A stretch of 64,000 nt of DNA, from positions 2,294,001 through 2,358,000 of the forward strand of contig CBDBMW010000012.1 in assembly GCA_965207595.1 (NCBI GenBank), given 5' to 3'. A model generated the notes under the pieces. That model was not told where the DNA came from and searched no databases. It worked only from the letters and a program-made list of their open reading frames with translations. Shown in pieces: positions 1-8,598 of this stretch (positions are counted from its first letter, which is position 1; each line of letters starts with the position of its first letter). The DNA comes from JAGWAJ01 sp026707615. Its GTDB lineage: Bacteria > Acidobacteriota > Vicinamibacteria > Vicinamibacterales > UBA8438. A program made the translations under genes and the position numbers.

Positions 1-2
1 AC

Positions 3-617
3 GCCGACGCGTACCCGGACGGCACGGGCAAGCTCTTTCCGGCCGACGCGCAGGTGCGCTTCAGCTTCCACTACCACTCCGTGGGGGAGGAGGTGGTCGA
101 TCGGACCGACCTGGGCCTCAAGTTCTACCCGCGGGAGGAGGAGCCGGAGCACGTCCTGTGGTCCCGGCAGCTCGGCCTGGCCGGCGAGCTCGACATCCCG
201 GCGGGCCAGATCACGCGCCACGACGGCTACCAGAAGATGTACCTGCCGGGGAAGCTGACGGCCTTCCAGCCGCACATGCACTTCCTGGGGACGCGGCAGT
301 GCCTCGAGCTCATCTATCCCGACGCCACCACCGAGATGGTGAGCTGCGCCAACTTCGACTTCAACTGGCACATCGTCTACAACTACGCCGACGACGCGCA
401 GCCGATCTACCCGGCCGGAACCACGCTGCACGTGATCAGCTACCACGACAACACGGCGGCGAACCGCGGCAACCACGACCCCCGGAACTGGGCGGGGAGC
501 GGCAACCGGACGATCGACGAGATGGCGTTCGGCTGGATCAGCTGGTACGACCTGAGCGACGAGGAGTACGCCGCGGAGCTCGCCGCCCGGCGGGAGGCGC
601 GGGGCGGTGCCAACTGA
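3..617 (+). CDS. PHM-like copper type II monooxygenase-domain protein, C-terminal part (5' end cut by window)
   Basis: The frame is open from the window edge, so this is the C-terminal part of a longer protein. The visible 204 residues resemble the second copper domain of peptidylglycine alpha-hydroxylating monooxygenase-like proteins. There is a strand-rich start with an HYH-type segment, then PHMHFLGTRQ (an HxH copper-ligand pair), then DEMAFGWISW, where the Met matches the third copper ligand of PHM. In the family these residues bind the catalytic copper in secreted or periplasmic enzymes; such proteins are often annotated as cytochrome c or hypothetical. Substrate is unknown. The next gene follows within about 10 nt, suggesting one transcript. 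An internal GTG at 54 is not the real start because the upstream residues (LFPADAQVRFSFHYH) already fit the fold. Confidence 0.7.
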   Translation, partial: ADAYPDGTGKLFPADAQVRFSFHYHSVGEEVVDRTDLGLKFYPREEEPEHVLWSRQLGLAGELDIPAGQITRHDGYQKMYLPGKLTAFQPHMHFLGTRQCLELIYPDATTEMVSCANFDFNWHIVYNYADDAQPIYPAGTTLHVISYHDNTAANRGNHDPRNWAGSGNRTIDEMAFGWISWYDLSDEEYAAELAARREARGGAN

Positions 618-627
618 GGGCGCGCGG

Positions 628-1689
628 GTGAAGCCGGTGGCGCTGCGAACGGACGTGTGCCGCGCTGCGGTCGCCGCGGCGCTGGCGCTGGCCGCCGTGG
701 ACGCCCGGCCCGCCCGCGCGCAGGTGGATCGGCGCGACGTCCCGGTCGCGGCGCAGCCGCAGCAGCGCTTCGACATCGGTCAGGACGTCCAGCCCATCTA
801 CGAGGGGTGGCAGCGGCGCCCGGACGGCGGCATCACTCTCCATTTCGGCTACCTCAACCGGAACTACCGCGAACGGCCGAGCGTGCCGGTGGGGCCGGAC
901 AACTTCTTCGCGCCCGGCGACCCGGACCGGGGGCAGCCGGCGTACTTCTACCCGCGCACCCACCGCTTCGAGTTCACGGTCGACGTGCCCGGCGACATGG
1001 GGACGTCGTTCGAGGACGGGCTCGTCTGGACGGTTCGCCACAACGGCCGCGAGCAGCAGGCGATCGGGTGGCTGCAGCCGGAGTGGGAGATCGACGAGGA
1101 CACCATCATCCGCAACTCCGGGCTCGGCTTCGGCCGGCCGAAGGAGGAGTGGCACGCCAACCGGCCGCCGCGGATCGCGGTCGCCGCTTCGCACGCGGTG
1201 CTCGCGGTGGGCGCGCCCCTCACGCTGACCGCCGTCCTGGACGACGATCCGCTTCCGAGCCCGCTCGCGCCCCGTCCTGCCCGGGGCGCGCCGCGTTCCG
1301 GCGTGCCCGCGTTGACGCCGCCGGACGGGTCGCCGGAGGTTCCGGACAACATCCCCTGGTACGTCCGACCGAGGCCGCCCCGGAACGGCCTCTCCGTGCA
1401 CTGGGTCGTCTACCGGGGCCCCGCCGGCGCCCGGATCGCGCCCCCCGACTACCAGCGTTCGGTGTCCGAGGAGGAGGCGGAGCCGACCGGCACGCAGGCG
1501 CGGCGGTATCCTGCGGCCGGCCCGCGGAGCTCCGTCTCCACCGCCACGGACGGGGACGGGTGGATGACCGCGACGTTCGAGACGACGGTCACGTTCGATC
1601 GGCCCGGCCGCTACGTGCTGCGAGCGCACGGAAGCGACGGCATGCGGATCGCGGCAGCCGACGTCACCGTCAGCGTCCGCGACCCCTGA
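628..1689 (+). CDS. Secreted protein of unknown function
   Basis: I do not recognise the family. The 353-residue product begins with a basic n-region and an Ala/Leu-rich stretch ending near ARAQ, a likely Sec signal peptide, so it is probably exported. The body is rich in Gly, Pro, Tyr and Arg with beta-prone segments (for example GGITLHFGYLNRNY and YFYPRTHRFEF) and ends with two beta-sandwich-like strands (RYVLRAHGSDG). The GTG at 628 gives a better signal peptide and does not overlap the upstream gene; a GTG at 607 in the same frame would overlap it by 11 nt. It sits directly behind the PHM-like gene and probably shares its transcript. Confidence 0.6.
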   Translation: MKPVALRTDVCRAAVAAALALAAVDARPARAQVDRRDVPVAAQPQQRFDIGQDVQPIYEGWQRRPDGGITLHFGYLNRNYRERPSVPVGPDNFFAPGDPDRGQPAYFYPRTHRFEFTVDVPGDMGTSFEDGLVWTVRHNGREQQAIGWLQPEWEIDEDTIIRNSGLGFGRPKEEWHANRPPRIAVAASHAVLAVGAPLTLTAVLDDDPLPSPLAPRPARGAPRSGVPALTPPDGSPEVPDNIPWYVRPRPPRNGLSVHWVVYRGPAGARIAPPDYQRSVSEEEAEPTGTQARRYPAAGPRSSVSTATDGDGWMTATFETTVTFDRPGRYVLRAHGSDGMRIAAADVTVSVRDP

Positions 1690-1730
1690 GCCGAGTTTCG
1701 GCGGCGACTCCGGGAGGGCGGGCTCGTCCG

Positions 1731-2801
1731 CTACGTCCCGCTCCCCTCGATCGCTTCGAGCAGCGTCTCGAGGGCGTCGCGGGGGCGGGACCGCAGAGTG
1801 AGGGCTCCGGGCGCCGCTTCCCAGCGACGCACGGTCGCGGCCGACACCCGCAGGAGCGCGGCGAACTCCGGCACCGAGAACCCGCTGCTGCGGCGCAGGC
1901 CGCGGATGAACGCGCCCGTGGGGCGGAACTCGTCGCCGTCCTCGTCGGCGGGCGCGGCAGGGCCCCCCTCGGGGCGCGCGGGAGCCGCGTCCGCGCCGGC
2001 CGGACCCGAGCGGGCCAGGCCCGCGGGGATCGGGTTGTCCGGCAAGGGCGCGGGCGGGGAGACCTCCGCCGGCGGGGAGACCTCCGCGGGCGGGGAGACC
2101 TCCGCGGGCGCCGACCCGGGCCCGGGGGCGTTCTCGGTGTCGTGGTGCGAAGAAGCACGCTTCGGGGCCGTGGCGGACGCGATCAGCTCGGTTGCGTCCA
2201 CGTCGCGCAGCCGGAACAGGAGCTCCGGCTCCGCGTCCAGCCGGCGGCCGACGCCGTAGAGGGCCGCCGCCGCGTGCCGGCACAGGGCCTTGCCGTCCGG
2301 GCAGCCGCACTCGGAATCGATCTCCTCGCGCCGCGGCAGCACGCCGCGGTCGGAACCGGCGACCGCCTCGATGACGTCCTCCGGCAGCGCGCCCCGCAAC
2401 AGCTCCGGCACGGAGCCGACGCGACCCGCACACGCCCTGGCCATTTCCAGCCGCGCGGTCGGGTCCATCGCCCGGATGCGAACGACGGTGCGGAAGAGGG
2501 CCGAGCCGGCGACCATCGCCTCGATGACGCCGGGCCGAACCTCCAGGTGGCAGACGGAGCCTCTCCGCACCAGGGTGCGGCCCAGGGGCAGGCGCGCCTC
2601 GTCGCGGGCGAACGTATCGAGGCGTTCGCACCAGCGCCGGCCCCAGAAATCCCGGGCCATCGCCTGCCCCACGCCCTCGACGGGCTGCACGCGCACTCCG
2701 CGCTCACGCAGCCGGCGCATCTCCGGCAGGGTCGTGGCGCGGCGGGCGCCGATCGAGAGATAGCGTGGATACCAGTGCACTGTCCGTCCTTGTATTGTCA
2801 T
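1731..2801 (-). CDS. SWIM zinc-finger protein with C-terminal helix-turn-helix
   Basis: The 356-residue protein starts at an ATG giving MTIQGRTVHWYPRYLS. Residues 165-176 read CGCPDGKALCRH, the CxC..CxH metal-binding core of a SWIM domain, associated in known families with nucleic-acid or protein binding. The preceding 160 residues (DFWGRRWCERL, RGSVCHLEVRPG) match the usual 'SWIM zinc finger domain protein' N-terminal part. After a Pro/Ala-rich linker with a threefold six-residue repeat, the last 70 residues (GFSVPEFAALLRVSAATVRRWE) look like an XRE/HigA-type helix-turn-helix, an unusual addition. It lies downstream of the hem genes on the same strand after an 88-nt gap and converges with the preceding plus-strand gene. 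Role unknown; DNA binding is inferred from the two domains. Confidence 0.8.
   Translation of the reverse strand: MTIQGRTVHWYPRYLSIGARRATTLPEMRRLRERGVRVQPVEGVGQAMARDFWGRRWCERLDTFARDEARLPLGRTLVRRGSVCHLEVRPGVIEAMVAGSALFRTVVRIRAMDPTARLEMARACAGRVGSVPELLRGALPEDVIEAVAGSDRGVLPRREEIDSECGCPDGKALCRHAAAALYGVGRRLDAEPELLFRLRDVDATELIASATAPKRASSHHDTENAPGPGSAPAEVSPPAEVSPPAEVSPPAPLPDNPIPAGLARSGPAGADAAPARPEGGPAAPADEDGDEFRPTGAFIRGLRRSSGFSVPEFAALLRVSAATVRRWEAAPGALTLRSRPRDALETLLEAIEGSGT
2050..2103. repeat. Three tandem 18-bp units inside the SWIM gene
   Basis: Three consecutive 18-bp units, differing at single positions, encode the repeated residues PAEVSP in the linker between the SWIM finger and the helix-turn-helix. 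The in-frame unit length means copy number can change without breaking the gene. Confidence 0.9.
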
Positions 2802-2889
2802 GTCGACCCGCCGCTCCCGGTTTGCGGCGGCGTTCGCGATTCGGTCGCCATGCACGGTCCATGCCGCCTCGACGACGCAACGATGGGAA

Positions 2890-4428
2890 TCAGGGCCTCC
2901 GGGAGTCGAAGTGCTCGGCGATGGCCTCCGCCAGCGCGGGCACGGTATGGGTGGAGGGCATGATGGCCGTGTCGATGCCCAGCCGCCGCGCGGCGTCGGC
3001 CGTGACGGGACCGATGGACGCCACGGCCACGTTCTCGAGCAGGTCCGCCAGGGACTCCGCCCCGACGCGGGCGACGAAGCTGCGGACCGTCGACGCGCTC
3101 GTGAACGTGACGACGTCGATCCGGCGCTCGCGCAGCATCCGGGAGACGTCGATTCCGTCCGCGTCGCCGACGGGCACGGTTCGGTACGCTGCGACGTCGA
3201 CCACCTCGGCCCCCGCGCGGCGGAGCTCGTCCGGCAGCGTGGCCCGCGCGATGTCGGCCCGCGGCAGCAGGATGCGGGCACCCGAGACGTCGTGGTCGCG
3301 GAGCAGGGCGGCGCTCAGCGCCTCGGCCCGGTGCTCCGCGGGCAACAGGTCCACCGCGAGCCCGTAGCGCCGCAGGCAGGCCTCGGTGGCCGGCCCGACC
3401 GCGCAGAGGCGGGTGGGCCCCAGCGTCCGGACGTCCCGGGGACCGGCAAGCAGCCGCTCCATGAACGCCTCGACCCCGTTCGCCGACGTGAACACGATCC
3501 AGTCGAACGTGGATGCCGCCGCGCACGCCGCCTCGAGGGGCGCCCCGTCCGCGGGGGGCAGGATGCGGATCATCGGGGCCTCGATCGGATCCGCACCGAG
3601 GTCGGCGAGCCGGTCGACGAGCGCGGCGGCCTGCGCGCGAGGCCTCGTGACCAGGATGCGGCGGCCGAAGAGCGGGCGCTCGTCGAACCAGCGCAGCGGG
3701 GGGCGGCGGCGGGAATTGCGACCTACGACCAGCACCGCGCTGGCAGTATCTGCAACCCTGCGCGCGGCGGCCTGGACATCGCGGAGCGAGCCCTCCAACG
3801 TCCTCTGCGCCGGCAACGTCCCGTGCAGGACGAGGGTGGCGCGTTCCTCCGGCGGCCACCCGTGCCGGAGCAGTTCCTCGCCGACGCCGGCGACCTGCGC
3901 GCCGTGGCCCTCGCTGACGAGCGTGACCGGGGGCGGCGCCGCCCGGCTCCCGTCGAAGGGGGGCGCGTCGTTCATGCCGGCCGGTCCGCCGCGAAGGTAG
4001 ACCACCGCCTCCGCGCCGCCCGCGCCGGCGATGGCAACCCCGGCGAGACCGGGGGCGGCAACGTGCGGGGGAAGGCCGGGCACCACCTCGACGCGGACGC
4101 CGCGGTCGTGCAGGTAGCGGGCCGTTTCCGCGGCGGTGCCCGACGCCAGCGGGTCGCCGGGGGTCAGGTGCGCCACGGTCATGCCCCTGCCCGCCCGATC
4201 GGCCAGCAGGTGGTGAACGGCATCCGCGTCGAGAGGCCCGGGCGCTCCGGCGTCGACGTCGATCCGCTCGGCGTCGGCCCGCGCCCAGCCCAGCAGTCGA
4301 TCGGGGATGCGCCGGCCGCCGAAGACGACGACGTCGGCGGCCGCCAGCCGCTGCCGGCCCCGGAGGGTGATGAGCGCCGGATCGCCGGGACCCGCGCCGA
4401 TGAGGTGGACGCACGCGGCGGCGGTCAT
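2890..4428 (-). CDS. cobA-hemD: Fused uroporphyrinogen-III C-methyltransferase / uroporphyrinogen-III synthase
   Basis: A 512-residue bifunctional protein. Residues 1-240 are an SAM-dependent tetrapyrrole methylase: VHLIGAGPGDPALITLRG is the N-terminal signature, with a TPGDPL segment later. Residues 260-512 are uroporphyrinogen-III synthase (GRRILVTRPRAQA, FDWIVFTSANGVEAF, VTFTSASTVRSF). The synthase closes hydroxymethylbilane to uroporphyrinogen III; the methylase would convert this to precorrin-2 for siroheme or cobalamin. The ATG overlaps the hemC stop as ATGA, indicating translational coupling. The methylase half is less typical in places (AGAGGAEAVVYLRGG), so its activity is less certain than that of the HemD half. 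Confidence 0.9.
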   Translation of the reverse strand: MTAAACVHLIGAGPGDPALITLRGRQRLAAADVVVFGGRRIPDRLLGWARADAERIDVDAGAPGPLDADAVHHLLADRAGRGMTVAHLTPGDPLASGTAAETARYLHDRGVRVEVVPGLPPHVAAPGLAGVAIAGAGGAEAVVYLRGGPAGMNDAPPFDGSRAAPPPVTLVSEGHGAQVAGVGEELLRHGWPPEERATLVLHGTLPAQRTLEGSLRDVQAAARRVADTASAVLVVGRNSRRRPPLRWFDERPLFGRRILVTRPRAQAAALVDRLADLGADPIEAPMIRILPPADGAPLEAACAAASTFDWIVFTSANGVEAFMERLLAGPRDVRTLGPTRLCAVGPATEACLRRYGLAVDLLPAEHRAEALSAALLRDHDVSGARILLPRADIARATLPDELRRAGAEVVDVAAYRTVPVGDADGIDVSRMLRERRIDVVTFTSASTVRSFVARVGAESLADLLENVAVASIGPVTADAARRLGIDTAIMPSTHTVPALAEAIAEHFDSRRP

Positions 4429-5390
4429 GTCGTTCCCGCGGCGGCCAGCAAAGCCGCGGCGCCGTCGGCCAGCAGCAGATCGGCAGCTCGGCGTCCGACA
4501 CCGGACGCATCGTCGAGACGGCCGCGCACGATGTGGCCCAGCAGGCGGCCGCCGTCGGGTGAAGCCACGACGCAACGCAGCGAGAGCCGGTCGCCGTCGG
4601 CGGTCGCCAGGGCGCCGAGCGGCACGTTGCAGTCGGCGTCGAGCGCCGTCACCAGGGCCCGCTCGGCGTCGAGCGCCTGCGCCGCGTCGCGGTTCCGGAT
4701 GCGCTCGAGGAGTTCCTCCGCCGCCGCGTCGCCGATCCGGCACTCGGCGGCCACGATCCCCTGGCCGGGCGCGGGGACGCAGATCTCGGCCGCGAGCGGG
4801 CTGCTGATCCGCTCCGACAGCCCCAGCCGCACGAGACCGGCCACGGCGAGCACGAGGAGGTCGCAACCGCCCTCGTCGAGCCGGCGCAGGCGGGTGCCGA
4901 CGTTGCCGCGCACCGGCACCACCTCGATGTCGGGGAACGCGCGCCGCAACTGGGCGGCGCGGCGGAGGCTGCTCGTGCCGACGCGCGCGCCGGGACCGGC
5001 CCGGGCGACCCAGGCCGCGGCCCCGCCGGCGGGGCCGGTGGCGGTCGCGGGAGCGGCCAGCGCGTCGCGCGGATCCGCACGCGGCAGCACGGCCTCAATC
5101 CGCAGGCCCGCCGGGACTACGGCCGGCAGGTCCTTCGCGCTGTGCACCGCGAGGTCGATCCGGCCCCCGAGCAACGCGTCCTCGATGGCCTTGACGAAGA
5201 GCCGCTTCCCGCCCCCCGCCGGCAGCGGTTCCGCCTCGGCGCGGGGCGCGGCGGAGAGGCGGTCGCCGTCGGTCGTGATGGTGACGAGCTCCGGCTCCGG
5301 CGCGCCGGCCCGCCGGAGCGCGGCCGCCACCTGCCGGGTCTGCCACAGGGCCAGGGGGCTCCGGCGGGTGCCGAGGCGAAGGGGCTTCAA
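4425..5390 (-). CDS. hemC: Hydroxymethylbilane synthase (porphobilinogen deaminase)
   Basis: Cytosolic enzyme that polymerises four porphobilinogens into hydroxymethylbilane. The 321-residue protein has the N-terminal LRLGTRRSPLALWQ, the IDLAVHSAKDLP segment, VGTSSLRRAAQL, VVPVRGNVGTRLRRLDEG and the cofactor-attachment cysteine in DADCNVPLGA. The only start giving full length is TTG at 5390, which has GAGGA just upstream and overlaps the hemA stop as TTGA; no ATG is available near. It is preceded by hemA and followed with a 4-nt overlap by cobA-hemD, consistent with coupled translation of a tetrapyrrole operon. Confidence 0.93.
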   Translation of the reverse strand: MKPLRLGTRRSPLALWQTRQVAAALRRAGAPEPELVTITTDGDRLSAAPRAEAEPLPAGGGKRLFVKAIEDALLGGRIDLAVHSAKDLPAVVPAGLRIEAVLPRADPRDALAAPATATGPAGGAAAWVARAGPGARVGTSSLRRAAQLRRAFPDIEVVPVRGNVGTRLRRLDEGGCDLLVLAVAGLVRLGLSERISSPLAAEICVPAPGQGIVAAECRIGDAAAEELLERIRNRDAAQALDAERALVTALDADCNVPLGALATADGDRLSLRCVVASPDGGRLLGHIVRGRLDDASGVGRRAADLLLADGAAALLAAAGTT

Positions 5391-6736
5391 CGATTCCTCG
5401 CCGCCGAGGGGCTCGCCAGGCTCCCGAGTCGGGCTTCGCGGAGCGCGGGCGTGTCGTTGTCCGAGTCCTCCCCGAGGCCGAGCTCGAAGAGACGGCTGAG
5501 CGTGTCGGCGTCCGTGGCCGCCGCATCCTCGTCGGGCGCGGCCTTGAGCCGCTCCGTCGGGGTCGACAGCAGCCGTTCCACGAGGAGCCGCGTCACTTCC
5601 TCGACCCGCGCGCGGGCGTCCGGCGGCATCGAGGCCAGCTTCGGCGCCAGCCGGGCCAGCTCGGCCTGGCGAATCTCCTCGAAGCGGCGGCGCAGCGCCA
5701 CGACGGTAGGGACGGAGCCTCGGGACCGGAGCCAGCGCATGAACCCGTCGACCTCCTCCTCGACGAGGAGCTCGGCCCGATCGACCTGCGCCTGCCGCCG
5801 CGCCTGGTTCTCGCGGACGATGGCCTGCAGGTCGTCGATGTTGTAGAGGAACACCTGCTCGATGTCGCCCGCGGCGGGCTCCACGTCGCGCGGGACGCCG
5901 ATGTCGATCATGAACAGCGGGCGGTCGCGTCGCGGCTTCATGGCCTCGGCCACGTGCGCCCGCGTCACCATGCAGCTCGCGGAGCCGGTTGCCGTGACGA
6001 CGATGTCGGTCGTCGCCAGCTCGTCGATCATCGCCTCCCAGGGCACGGCGGTCCCCTGCACCCGGGCCGCGAGGGCGGCGGCGCGGGACGCGGTCCGGTT
6101 CGTCACGCCGATGTGACTTACATCCTGCGCGCGGAGGTGGGTCGCGGTGAGCTCGGCCATCTCCCCCGCGCCGACCACCAGGGCGCGCAGGCGGTCGAGG
6201 CGCCCGAAGATCTTGCGGGCGAGGGCGATGGCCGCGTAGCTGACCGAGACGGCCCCCTCGCCGAGCCCGGTCTCGGCCCGCACGCGCTTGCCGACGCTGA
6301 ACGCCCAATGGAACAGCCGGTTGAGCGACGCGCCGGTGTGCCCGCGGTCGGAAGCGACGGCGTAGGCCTCCTTGACCTGCCCCAGAATCTGCGGCTCGCC
6401 CACGACGAGCGAGTCGAGCCCCGCCGCAACCCGGAAGAGGTGGCGGGTGACCGCGGCGCCGGTCATCGTGTACAGGTGCGCGGCCAGCTCCGGCTCGGGC
6501 ACGTTGTGGAACTCGCTCATGAAGCGCGCGAGCCCGTCGCGCGCCCGGCCGGCATCCTCGCACATCGTGTAGATCTCGGCCCGGTTGCACGTGGAGAGGA
6601 CGACCACCTCGGCCGTGCCCGGCGTGTCGGCCAGGACCGCCAGCGCCGCCGGCACACCGCGTCGGGAGAAGTCGACCCGCTCGCGAAGATCGACCGGCGC
6701 GCTGTGATGGCTCACGCCGAGCAGAGACAGGTGCAT
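5387..6736 (-). CDS. hemA: Glutamyl-tRNA reductase
   Basis: First enzyme of the C5 route to 5-aminolevulinate: NADPH-dependent reduction of glutamyl-tRNA(Glu). The 449-residue protein begins MHLSLLGVSHHSAPVDLRER. Cys50 in VVLSTCNRAEIY is the catalytic nucleophile position of the family. GEPQILGQVKEAY and a Rossmann segment (RALVVGAGEMAEL) follow, with a helical dimerisation region at the C terminus. Length is typical. It lies 71 nt downstream of a ccsA/hemX-like gene and its stop overlaps the hemC start. Confidence 0.96.
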   Translation of the reverse strand: MHLSLLGVSHHSAPVDLRERVDFSRRGVPAALAVLADTPGTAEVVVLSTCNRAEIYTMCEDAGRARDGLARFMSEFHNVPEPELAAHLYTMTGAAVTRHLFRVAAGLDSLVVGEPQILGQVKEAYAVASDRGHTGASLNRLFHWAFSVGKRVRAETGLGEGAVSVSYAAIALARKIFGRLDRLRALVVGAGEMAELTATHLRAQDVSHIGVTNRTASRAAALAARVQGTAVPWEAMIDELATTDIVVTATGSASCMVTRAHVAEAMKPRRDRPLFMIDIGVPRDVEPAAGDIEQVFLYNIDDLQAIVRENQARRQAQVDRAELLVEEEVDGFMRWLRSRGSVPTVVALRRRFEEIRQAELARLAPKLASMPPDARARVEEVTRLLVERLLSTPTERLKAAPDEDAAATDADTLSRLFELGLGEDSDNDTPALREARLGSLASPSAARNR

Positions 6737-6807
6737 CTCGTGAGATCGCCGGTTCGAGGCGCGTCGTGCGGGATGGGCGTGCTCTCGGACCCTTCGGGAG
6801 ACTTCCC

Positions 6808-7632
6808 CTAGTAGAAGTTGTGCGTCTCGGTCCCGAAGTAGCCGATGGGCACGAAGTTGAGCAACAGGATGGCGAAGCCGACGGTCGACAGCCACGCCGC
6901 CCGGCGGCCGCCCCAGCCAAGCCGCGAGCGCGCGAAGATGCCGAACCCGTAGACGAGCCAGCAGAGCACCACTATGAAGATCTTCGGATCGAGGGGCGAC
7001 ATCGCCTGCACCCGCGGGTCGACCGCGCCGGGCTGGAGCTGGGCCGCCCAGATGATGCCGACGCCGATGCCGACGGTCAGGAACGCCCAGCCGACGCCTA
7101 CCGTGCGGCGGTTCATGGCATCCAGCACCTGCAGCGACGGCAGGCGCGCGTAGAAGACGCCCGGGTGCTTGGCCTTCAGCTCCTTGAAGAGCAGCACGTA
7201 GGTCACGCTCACCACGCAGGCCAGAGCCAGGCTCGCGTAGGCGACGAGCAGCGAGAAGACGTGGATCTCGAACCAGCGGCTCTCGAGCACCGGCGGCCGC
7301 GCGGCGACGCTGTTGCCGAGAGCGGGGATCGTCTGCAGGACGACCATGAGCGGCACCAGGAAGATCCCCATCGACCGCTCGTCGGCGGTCATCTCCGTAT
7401 AGAGGTAGGCCAGCGCCAGCAGCCAGACGAACGCGGAGATCGCGCCCGTCGTGCCGACGAACGGGATGTGGCCCACCTGCATCGTCTGCATCCCGATGAC
7501 GAACGTGTGGGCGAGCGCGCCGGCAACGAGGGTGAGGGTCGCGGTCGGGCCCCACGCGCTGCCGGGGCGTGCGAAGTGGACCGCGTACGCGCCGCTGGCC
7601 GTGAAGTAGAGCGCCAGGGGGATCGCGTTCAT
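6808..7632 (-). CDS. CcsA/HemX-like cytochrome c assembly membrane protein
   Basis: A 274-residue polytopic membrane protein with about eight hydrophobic segments, matching the CcsA/HemX (cytochrome c assembly) family. Its position directly before hemA is the classic HemX context. Members of this superfamily handle haem for cytochrome c maturation or regulate HemA. The tryptophan-rich haem-handling motif of true CcsA (WDPKE-like) appears here only as SPLDPKIFI, and the preceding WG..W pattern is reduced to IIWAAQL. HemX is therefore a better label than CcsA. Conserved His residues occur in GALAHTFVIG and FEIHVFSLL. Confidence 0.8.
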   Translation of the reverse strand: MNAIPLALYFTASGAYAVHFARPGSAWGPTATLTLVAGALAHTFVIGMQTMQVGHIPFVGTTGAISAFVWLLALAYLYTEMTADERSMGIFLVPLMVVLQTIPALGNSVAARPPVLESRWFEIHVFSLLVAYASLALACVVSVTYVLLFKELKAKHPGVFYARLPSLQVLDAMNRRTVGVGWAFLTVGIGVGIIWAAQLQPGAVDPRVQAMSPLDPKIFIVVLCWLVYGFGIFARSRLGWGGRRAAWLSTVGFAILLLNFVPIGYFGTETHNFY

Positions 7633-7650
7633 GAGGGCTCGGGTGGCGCG

Positions 7651-8589
7651 CTACCCGCGCGGCCCGTAGTAACCCCGCTTCGTCCGCGCGGTGGCGCCCT
7701 CGCGGTCGACCTGCACGACGACGCGCCGCCACTGCCCGTTGCGCAGCGGGTTGGCCGAGATGTAGCCGACCGAGTACTGGCTGGACAGCTCGTCCGAAAT
7801 CTGCCGGTAGATGCCCGGGAGCTCGCCGACGTCGTGGGGGAAGAACGCCCGTCCGCCGGTCTCCTGGGCCAGTTGGCGGAGCACGAAGTCGGCTTCCCGG
7901 AAGCCGGTGCGCGCCCGACGGTCCTCGGCCTGCAGGCCGATCGAGTAGATCGCCGTCTCGGACCGCTTGGCGAGCTCGAGCACCTCCTCGAAGCTGACGA
8001 GGCTCGACGTGTCCTCGCCGTCGGACAGGACGATGATCGCCTCGCGCCGCACGTCGGCTTCCCGGAGCGGCGCCCGGGTGAGGTCCTTCAGGGAGATGTA
8101 GAGCGCGTTGTACAGCGAGGTGGAGCCGCCTGCCGACGTGCGGCGGATGGCCGACTCCAACTGATCGATGTCGTTCGTGAACCCCTGCAGGACGTCGACC
8201 CGGCTGTCGAAGTCGATGATCTCCGCGAGGTCGTCGGGGCCGAGGCGTTGGGAGAAGCCGATCGCGGCCTCCTGCGCGGTCGCCATCTCCTCGTCCATGC
8301 TCGCGCTGGTGTCGATCAGCAGCGCCAGCGCGATCGGAAGCTGCGTCCGCGTGAAGAAGTTGATCTCCTGCCGGACGCCGTCCTCGTAGACGTTGAAGTC
8401 CTCCGGGACGAGATCGGTCACGAAGCGCATCTCGAGATCGGTGACCGTCACGTTGAGGGAGACCACATCGACGCCGGCGCGGAACGCCGGCGTCTGGGGC
8501 GGCTGCTGCGCGCCGGCCGGCAGGGTCGCCGTTGCCCACCCGGCGGCGCCGACGGCGACGGCCAGGGCCGCGAATGCTGGGCGTGTCAT
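7651..8589 (-). CDS. Secreted VWFA-related Acidobacterial-domain protein
   Basis: 312 residues with an N-terminal signal peptide (ending near PAGAQQ) followed by a von Willebrand factor A fold. The metal-ion-dependent adhesion site is visible as LLIDTSASMDE (DxSxS, residues 93-97), with a later IVLSDGEDTSS. The pattern VDVVSLNVTVTD..FNVYEDGVRQEI..F before the A domain is that of the 'VWFA-related Acidobacterial domain' proteins, an expanded family in Acidobacteriota of unknown exact function. The C terminus (YSVGYISANPLRNGQWRRV) is also typical. It is followed by a second member 9 nt further upstream on the same strand, so the pair is likely co-transcribed. Confidence 0.88.
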   Translation of the reverse strand: MTRPAFAALAVAVGAAGWATATLPAGAQQPPQTPAFRAGVDVVSLNVTVTDLEMRFVTDLVPEDFNVYEDGVRQEINFFTRTQLPIALALLIDTSASMDEEMATAQEAAIGFSQRLGPDDLAEIIDFDSRVDVLQGFTNDIDQLESAIRRTSAGGSTSLYNALYISLKDLTRAPLREADVRREAIIVLSDGEDTSSLVSFEEVLELAKRSETAIYSIGLQAEDRRARTGFREADFVLRQLAQETGGRAFFPHDVGELPGIYRQISDELSSQYSVGYISANPLRNGQWRRVVVQVDREGATARTKRGYYGPRG

Positions 8590-8598
8590 GGTTCCGTG

